Positions 21,419 to 25,899 of a stretch of 25,899 nt of DNA are shown piece by piece; within the stretch, counting starts at the first letter, position 1; every line of letters begins with the position of its first letter. Location of the stretch: IMG/VR virus record IMGVR_UViG_3300022934_002447, positions 1-25,899 of that record. One strand, 5' to 3'. The translations under genes and the position numbers were made by a program. The notes beneath the pieces are model-generated. The model saw nothing but the letters and a program-made list of their open reading frames with translations. It made no database searches and was not told where the DNA came from. This stretch comes from a virus.

Positions 21419-21843
21419 GATTTACTGCATCTACATTTGATTTATTACATGCAGGACATATTGCAATGTTACGTGAAGCAAAATCAATGTGTGATTATTT
21501 GATTTGTGGTTTGCAGGTAGATCCATCAATGGACAGACCAGAAAAGAATGCGCCAGTTCAAACACTGGTAGAAAGGTGGACACAACTACAAGCAGTCAAA
21601 TATGTGGATGAAATTATTCCGTACCAGACCGAAAAAGATCTAGAAGATATTCTTGAGCTATTCCATATGGATTATAAAATCATGGGTCAAGAATATAAAG
21701 ACAAAGATTTTACTGGTAAAGAAATTTGCCGCCGCCGTGGCATTCAATTATATTTTAATAAACGTGACCACCGATTTAGCTCTAGTGGTCTCAGAGAAAG
21801 AGTTCATAATATACAAATGATGAAGGAACTAGAAGATGGCTGA
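21394..21843 (+). CDS. Cytidylyltransferase-type nucleotidyltransferase (TagD-like)
   Basis: 149 aa from ATG 21394; a TTG 12 bases upstream is in frame but less likely. The N-terminal GFTASTFDLLHAGHIAML holds the HxGH signature (H19-A-G-H22), and FSSSGLRERV near residue 128 is the 'S(S/T)xLR' motif of the family. In between, DYLICGLQVDPS and MGQEYKDKDFTG match glycerol-3-phosphate or ethanolamine-phosphate cytidylyltransferases. The reaction would be transfer of CMP or another nucleotide onto a phosphorylated alcohol or sugar. Whether it takes the mannose-1-phosphate made by its neighbour is not known; known GDP-mannose pyrophosphorylases have another fold. It overlaps the phosphomannomutase gene by 25 bases and the next by 8. 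Confidence 0.85.
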   Translation: MENSKRVVGFTASTFDLLHAGHIAMLREAKSMCDYLICGLQVDPSMDRPEKNAPVQTLVERWTQLQAVKYVDEIIPYQTEKDLEDILELFHMDYKIMGQEYKDKDFTGKEICRRRGIQLYFNKRDHRFSSSGLRERVHNIQMMKELEDG

Positions 21844-22762
21844 AATTGAATATCAACCAAAACGTAAACAAGAAAACTTGAAGATTGGCATTGTTGGCCA
21901 CGGCTTTGTTGGTAAAGCTGTTGACTATGCTTTCTCTACAGACAACGTAGAGAAATTTATTGTCGATCCACTTTATAATACGACTCTTGCAGACCTTGCA
22001 GAGTTTCAACCACAAATTACTTTTATTTGTGCTCCTACACCAAGTCGTGATGATGGTAGTGTAGATACATCTATTGTAGATGAAGCAGTAATGAAATTGA
22101 TTAATACTACACAATCTTTTATTGCAATTAAATCTACCATTACACCAGATGCTGCAGAACGTCTTACACGTTTTGATAGCCGTGTGGTTTATAATCCAGA
22201 GTTCTTGACTGAAGCAAATCCAAAGATGGATTTTGTAAATCAACAATTTAATGTTATGGGTGTCACTGACCAAGGTGCTGGACAATACCTTGAAGGAATT
22301 TATAACGCATTTAGTTTGTGCAATCCTGCTCAAAGTATTATGATGAGTCCAGTAGAAGCATCTCTATTTAAATATTCAGTAAACACTTATTTGGCTACAA
22401 AGGTAACGTTCTTTAACCAATTGAAACAAATCTGTGACGACTATGGCGCAAACTTTAATATGCTATCACGGACATTACCAATTGATCACCGTATTGGCCA
22501 TTCACATATGAAAATTCCTGGACCAGATGGTAAAGCTGGATTTGGTGGATCATGTTTCCCTAAAGATCTTAATGCATTTATTAAGTTTGCAGAAAAAGAA
22601 ACATCAGTGAATCCAACAATTTGGAAAGAAGTCCGCAAAGTAAACAATGAAATTCGTTCACAGTATGAACTAAGCGATCGGGAGAAAGCACAAAATGTCA
22701 ATTATGGACAAACTAAAGAAGAACAGCAAGATCAAGACAACGGAAGTTCTGAGTCAGAGTAA
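21836..22762 (+). CDS. UDP-glucose/GDP-mannose dehydrogenase family protein lacking the C-terminal domain
   Basis: 308 aa. NAD domain: G21-H-G23-F-V-G26, FICAPTPSRDDGSVD, AIKSTITP and NPEFLTEA (with the catalytic-region Glu). Central domain: FKYSVNTYLATKVTFFNQL (Lys and Asn of the active site) and GFGGSCFPKD with the catalytic Cys 240. It should oxidise a sugar-nucleotide C6 alcohol to the acid. Family members have about 390-440 residues; here the nucleotide-binding C-terminal domain is absent. Instead, a polar tail (TKEEQQDQDNGSSESE) runs 68 bases into uvsX in another frame. This looks like a deletion that joined the gene to uvsX, although the catalytic residues remain. ATG 21836 overlaps the previous stop. 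Confidence 0.88.
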   Translation: MAEIEYQPKRKQENLKIGIVGHGFVGKAVDYAFSTDNVEKFIVDPLYNTTLADLAEFQPQITFICAPTPSRDDGSVDTSIVDEAVMKLINTTQSFIAIKSTITPDAAERLTRFDSRVVYNPEFLTEANPKMDFVNQQFNVMGVTDQGAGQYLEGIYNAFSLCNPAQSIMMSPVEASLFKYSVNTYLATKVTFFNQLKQICDDYGANFNMLSRTLPIDHRIGHSHMKIPGPDGKAGFGGSCFPKDLNAFIKFAEKETSVNPTIWKEVRKVNNEIRSQYELSDREKAQNVNYGQTKEEQQDQDNGSSESE

Positions 22763-23735
22763 GTTCTTTACAGAAAAAGATATGATTTCAACAGATGTGC
22801 CAATGATTAATGTGGCACTCTCTGGATCTATTGATGGTGGACTAGCTCCAGGTATGACAGTACTTGCTGGTCCATCCAAACATTTTAAAACTTCTTTTGC
22901 TTTGCTTATGGCTGGTGCTTATATGAACAAGTATCCAGATGCTGTAATGCTATTCTACGATTCAGAATTTGGTTCGCCTCAGGCTTACTTTGAACAATTT
23001 GATATTGATGCTGAACGAGTATTGCATACTCCTATTGCAAACGTAGAAGAACTTAAATTTGATTTAATTGCTCAGCTCGAAGGTCTAGAACGTGGAGATC
23101 GAGTCATTGTAGTAATTGACTCTATTGGTAACTTGGCTTCAAAGAAAGAACTTGAAGATGCTATCAATGAGAAATCAGTTGCAGATATGTCTCGAGCAAA
23201 AGCATTAAAAGGCTTGTTCCGTATGTGTACGCCATATCTAACGATGAAAGACATTCCATTGTTGGCTATTAACCACACATATATGGAAATTGGCCTATTC
23301 CCTAAAGCCGTTGTTGGTGGTGGTACAGGCATTTATTATTCAGCCGACAACATTTGGATTCTTGGTAGACAACAAGATAAAAAAGGTACTGAGATCCAAG
23401 GCTATCATTTTGTTATTAATGTTGAGAAAAGCAGATATGTTAAAGAAAAGTCTAAGATTCCTATTACTGTTTCCTGGGACGGTGGTGTTCGCAGTTATTC
23501 TGGCCTTCTTGACGTGGCTCTTGCTGGTGGGTACGTTATTAAGCCTTCCAATGGCTGGTATGCAGCGGTGGATATGGAAACTGGTGAGATCGGTAGCAAA
23601 GTTAGGTATGATCAAACTCTAGAGAAAGAGTTCTGGGATCCTATCTTTAACGACACCGACTTTAAAGAGTTTGTCAAGAAACAATATACTATTGGATACA
23701 AAGATCAAGTATCAATGGATGAGATTGTAGAGTAA
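22695..23735 (+). CDS. uvsX: UvsX RecA-like recombinase
   Basis: 346 aa (T4: 391). The RecA/RAD51 core has Walker A GPSKHFKTS (59-67), in the GPSxxFKS form special to UvsX, Walker B RVIVVIDSIGNL about residue 138, and the conserved MRANALK-like SRAKALKGLFR. LLAINHTY follows, then GGGTGIYYSADNIW. UvsX forms filaments on ssDNA with UvsY and drives strand invasion in recombination-dependent replication. GGAG (22681-22684) is ten bases before ATG. The first 23 codons lie within the dehydrogenase gene, an unusually long overlap. The protein ends with an acidic tail and a TAATG junction to the next gene. Confidence 0.95.
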   Translation: MSIMDKLKKNSKIKTTEVLSQSKFFTEKDMISTDVPMINVALSGSIDGGLAPGMTVLAGPSKHFKTSFALLMAGAYMNKYPDAVMLFYDSEFGSPQAYFEQFDIDAERVLHTPIANVEELKFDLIAQLEGLERGDRVIVVIDSIGNLASKKELEDAINEKSVADMSRAKALKGLFRMCTPYLTMKDIPLLAINHTYMEIGLFPKAVVGGGTGIYYSADNIWILGRQQDKKGTEIQGYHFVINVEKSRYVKEKSKIPITVSWDGGVRSYSGLLDVALAGGYVIKPSNGWYAAVDMETGEIGSKVRYDQTLEKEFWDPIFNDTDFKEFVKKQYTIGYKDQVSMDEIVE

Positions 23736-24037
23736 TGAAAGAGAATAAAGATTATGAATTAACACCAGGAAATTACGATCATTGGAATATTCGGATATTG
23801 ACTGGTGAATATGTTGAAACGGTATTTAATTTTGGAGCTATTAAAGTATCTGATGATGGCGAAAGTCTGAACTATAGTAGTGAAATTATATCACACCAAT
23901 TTGGAGAAGACTGGAATCCAGACTCAGATCTAGGTTGGCATGAAACAACCGGGAATATACTTTTAGACATTCTAGAGCAAAATATGCAGAGATTAGAAAA
24001 TGAAGATACTGATAATGGGTCTACCGGGGAGCGGTAA
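23735..24037 (+). CDS. Unknown protein after uvsX, 100 aa
   Basis: Begins in the uvsX stop codon (TAATG). The protein is acidic with beta-like stretches (WNIRILTGEYVETVFNFGAIKVSDDG, in pieces) that alternate with loops, and a helical end (NILLDILEQNMQRLENEDTD). I do not recognise a family; similar small genes follow uvsX in other marine T4-like phages as far as I recall. Coupling to uvsX suggests a recombination or replication accessory role, without direct evidence. It overlaps the following kinase gene by 38 bases. Confidence 0.7.
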   Translation: MKENKDYELTPGNYDHWNIRILTGEYVETVFNFGAIKVSDDGESLNYSSEIISHQFGEDWNPDSDLGWHETTGNILLDILEQNMQRLENEDTDNGSTGER

Positions 24038-24419
24038 AACTTGGTTGGCTACTAGACTACAAGAACATTTAGATTGCGCTTGGTTTAATGCAGATGAAAT
24101 GCGGTCAATGGCAAATGATTGGGAGTTTAGCGAAGATGCTAGAATTCGCCAAGCAAGGCGTATGACTAATATCGCAGATTACGAGAAAGGTTGTGGCCGT
24201 ACAGTAATCTGCGATTTTGTTTGTCCTACTGAATTGACACGTTTTATCTATGATGCAGACATTACAATTTGGATGGATACTATTAAAGCAAGTCTTTTTA
24301 AAGATACCAATAAAATGTTTGAACCACCTACTGACTTTGACTATATTATAGAAGAGTTTATGGATGATGAACAAATTAAATTATTAGCAAGCAGGATAAA
24401 AGAAACGTATGGCATTTGA
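24000..24419 (+). CDS. APS-kinase-like P-loop kinase
   Basis: 139 aa. P-loop G7-L-P-G-S-G-K-T14, then FNADEMRSMAND, EFSEDARIRQARRM, and GRTVICDFVCPTELTR. These follow the APS kinase (CysC) pattern 'lDgDnvR.gln.dlgFs.edR.en.rR' and 'v.....sp....R'. APS kinase makes PAPS, the sulfate donor used by sulfotransferases such as the one at 12841. At 139 residues it is shorter than CysC (about 200) and lacks part of the lid, so another small substrate, such as a nucleotide or polynucleotide 5' end, is possible. It overlaps the previous gene by 38 bases and the next by 11. Confidence 0.78.
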   Translation: MKILIMGLPGSGKTWLATRLQEHLDCAWFNADEMRSMANDWEFSEDARIRQARRMTNIADYEKGCGRTVICDFVCPTELTRFIYDADITIWMDTIKASLFKDTNKMFEPPTDFDYIIEEFMDDEQIKLLASRIKETYGI

Positions 24420-24801
24420 TTACAAAAAACCTACAGTTCAAATGTTAGGCCGTTGGCAACCTTGGCACGATGGACATACTGAACTCTTTAAAAAAGCTCT
24501 AGCGAAAACTGGTCAAGTTGTAATTATGTGCCGTGACGTTGCTGGTGTAGATGCTGGAATGGGTAATGATGATAACCCATTTTATTTCAATACCGTACGG
24601 ACAAATATTGAAGATAAATTACTTGAAGCTGGGTTTACTTACGGTGAAAACTATGTTATAATAGTTGTACCAAACATTGTAGACATTAGTTATGGTCGAG
24701 ATGTTGGCTATACATTTACTCAACACGATCTTGGCAAAGATGTGCATGATATATCTGCTACTAAGATCCGAGCTCAAATGAGGAAAGATGGAAGACTATA
24801 A
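24409..24801 (+). CDS. NMN adenylyltransferase-like (HxGH) nucleotidyltransferase
   Basis: 130 aa. GRWQPWHDGHTELFKKAL (14-31) is the GRFQPFHxGH motif of NadM/NadR-type adenylyltransferases, with H20 and H23; ISATKIRAQM near residue 116 is the ISxTxxR ATP-binding motif. NVRDPxYFNTV-like NPFYFNTVRTNIED lies between. Such enzymes join AMP to NMN (giving NAD) or CMP to alcohol phosphates. NAD salvage genes are known in T4-like phages such as KVP40. Because ATP sulfurylase shares this fold and the neighbour looks like an APS kinase, a sulfate-activation role was considered, but the GRWQP form favours NadM. It is short of the usual 165-180 residues. Confidence 0.78.
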   Translation: MAFDYKKPTVQMLGRWQPWHDGHTELFKKALAKTGQVVIMCRDVAGVDAGMGNDDNPFYFNTVRTNIEDKLLEAGFTYGENYVIIVVPNIVDISYGRDVGYTFTQHDLGKDVHDISATKIRAQMRKDGRL

Positions 24802-25477
24802 TTTAAAATATAGAGGTGATAAACCTATTCAAGGCGTTTTTGGTGGTAAACCATTTCATAATTTTAATGTTGACGCTGATTTAGAACGAATAGATGAAGA
24901 AGTTTGTCGAGCTATGGCTACAAGCAACTTAGACTTTCTTCCAAACGTATATGGAGAAAAACCACCTGATTTTAAAGAAGACGGTGATTTACCTTTAGAA
25001 GATCCTAGAATGCCTAAAATTTCTGGTTTAAGCAACCAAGAGACTAGAAAATTTAGATACTTTAGAAGACAGATTGACGTCCCTTGGACTTTTGCTATTT
25101 CTCTTAAACCAAATAGATATGGAAATAGAGATGAAGATTTGAGACCTTGGTCGTCTGTAGCAAAAAAGACACCATATACTAAGCATGTAATAGAAAATAA
25201 AATGGGTTTCTCTACTATTGGTAGAGTAATGATATTTGCTTCATGGGGTGGATCTTCTGTTCCAATTCATGTTGATGAGGTTTATCATAAACAGGTAACG
25301 TTCATAAACTTTAATCCTGGACATTCTAGACCTGTTTATGTGTGGGATCCTATTTCAAAGAAAAAGATTTATAAACCAGAAGAATATAAGTTCTACACAT
25401 TTAACACAATGGATTATCATGGCGTAGATGCAGTTCCATTTTTTACTTACACTATTAGAGTTGACGGAGTACTATGA
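24788..25477 (+). CDS. 2-oxoglutarate/Fe(II) oxygenase-like protein
   Basis: 229 aa. The C-terminal third has the double-stranded beta-helix signature: SSVPIHVDEVYHKQ gives H161-x-D163, DYHGVDAVP gives H211, and YTIRVDG gives R224 for 2-oxoglutarate, 13 residues after the distal His. The triad is complete, unlike in the gene at 9058. The N-terminal 150 residues are Asp/Pro/Lys-rich and unfamiliar (PDFKEDGDLPLEDPRMPK). Substrates of phage oxygenases of this type include proteins, nucleic acid bases and small molecules; none can be chosen here. It overlaps the upstream gene by 14 bases and gp41 by four (ATGA). Confidence 0.72.
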   Translation: MEDYNLKYRGDKPIQGVFGGKPFHNFNVDADLERIDEEVCRAMATSNLDFLPNVYGEKPPDFKEDGDLPLEDPRMPKISGLSNQETRKFRYFRRQIDVPWTFAISLKPNRYGNRDEDLRPWSSVAKKTPYTKHVIENKMGFSTIGRVMIFASWGGSSVPIHVDEVYHKQVTFINFNPGHSRPVYVWDPISKKKIYKPEEYKFYTFNTMDYHGVDAVPFFTYTIRVDGVL

Positions 25478-25899
25478 GCAACGTAGAACAAGTTATATTA
25501 AGAAATATTCTGACTAACGAATCTTATATGCGTAAGGTTCTTCCGTTTATTAAACCAGAATACTTTCAAGGTGTGTACCATCAGTTATTTAAAGAGGTTG
25601 GTAAATTTGTTGGTAAGTATAACAAGCTTCCAAACATTGATGCATTTAAAATTGAAATTGATCAGAGTAATAAGTTTACTGATGAACAATACGCTCATGC
25701 AATGGAAATCTTACCAAACATTTTTGTTGGTGAGAAGCTAGATGATAAATGGTTAGAAGATACTACTGAGAAATGGTGTCAGGATAGAGCAATTCATAAT
25801 GCTATTATGGAATCAATTTCTATTATTGATGGTAAACATAAGTCATTAACGAAGAATGCTCTACCAGATCTCTTATCAAAAGCTCTTGGCGTATCCTTT
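25474..25899 (+). CDS. gp41: gp41 replicative DNA helicase, N-terminal part (runs off the window)
   Basis: 142 codons are open to the last base. The start ATG 25474 overlaps the previous stop and has GGAG (25466-25469) four bases upstream. The sequence (SNVEQVILRNILTNESYMRKVLPFIKPEYF, in pieces, then LFKEVGKFVGKYNKLPNIDAF) is the N-terminal helical domain of DnaB-family gp41 as found in T4-like phages. The ATPase domain lies beyond the window. gp41 forms the hexameric helicase that moves on the lagging strand and stimulates the primase. Gene order uvsX, small genes, gp41 agrees with T4-like genomes. Confidence 0.87.
   Translation, partial: MSNVEQVILRNILTNESYMRKVLPFIKPEYFQGVYHQLFKEVGKFVGKYNKLPNIDAFKIEIDQSNKFTDEQYAHAMEILPNIFVGEKLDDKWLEDTTEKWCQDRAIHNAIMESISIIDGKHKSLTKNALPDLLSKALGVSF

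Noticed and set aside
1-25899. tRNA genes, CRISPR arrays, insertion sequences, integrase or attachment sites
   Set aside because: No cloverleaf pattern, spaced direct repeats, transposase or integrase motifs were seen; gene-free gaps are at most about 155 bases.

Overview
This window is part of the genome of a T4-like (Tevenvirinae-type) contractile-tailed phage, very probably marine. The evidence is the collinear T4 core: capsid gp23, UvsY, UvsW, late sigma factor gp55, gp47/gp46, sliding clamp gp45, clamp loader gp44/gp62, RegA, DNA polymerase gp43, UvsX and helicase gp41. The mix of hsp20, glutaredoxin, 2OG oxygenases, a fatty acid desaturase, a sulfotransferase and an APS-kinase-like gene resembles marine cyano-, pelagi- and roseophages. 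DUF1127 and DUF465 (YdcH-type) small proteins hint at a proteobacterial host rather than a cyanobacterium. That is inference; no photosynthesis gene is seen here. All genes lie on the + strand, are A/T-rich, and mostly overlap by ATGA, TAATG or 8-base junctions.

Layout. 1-463: end of the major capsid gene, then two hairpins, the second a terminator. 563-850: a 68-aa orphan gene with its own sigma70-like promoter and terminator. 855-4469: a T4-type late promoter, a tail-tube-fold protein, then uvsY, a PD-(D/E)XK nuclease, uvsW and a small beta-rich protein. 4562-14780: a promoter, then gp55, a DUF465 protein, gp47, gp46 and gp45. After these come a small protein, a TauD-like oxygenase variant, a ParB-like protein, gp44, an inserted block (desaturase, unknown, glutaredoxin, sulfotransferase), gp62, regA and a JmjC-like oxygenase. 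14827-16085: a late promoter and structured leader driving hsp20, DUF1127 and two small proteins, closed by a terminator. 16067-25899: a promoter embedded in that terminator, then gp43, a methyltransferase, a primase-like protein and a small membrane protein. A sugar-nucleotide-like group (cupin, eukaryotic-type phosphomannomutase, cytidylyltransferase, nucleotide-sugar dehydrogenase) follows, then uvsX, an unknown gene, an APS-kinase-like gene, an adenylyltransferase, an oxygenase and the start of gp41.

How it fits together. The core genes supply recombination-dependent replication (UvsX/UvsY/UvsW, gp46/47), the replisome (gp41, 43, 44, 45, 62) and the early-to-late switch (gp55 reading TATAAATA promoters; RegA repressing early mRNAs). 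The accessory genes sit between replication genes and are probably co-transcribed with them, so they would act during host takeover on membrane lipid, redox, sulfation and sugar-nucleotide metabolism.

The most interesting signal is the hsp20 leader (14837-14895). A UUGCU segment faces the Shine-Dalgarno AGGA with one bulged G, as in ROSE-type RNA thermometers of bacterial small heat-shock genes. Other points are a -35 box carried in the loop of a terminator before gp43, a TauD-like enzyme with HxN in place of HxD, and a nucleotide-sugar dehydrogenase that lacks its C-terminal domain and runs 68 bases into uvsX.
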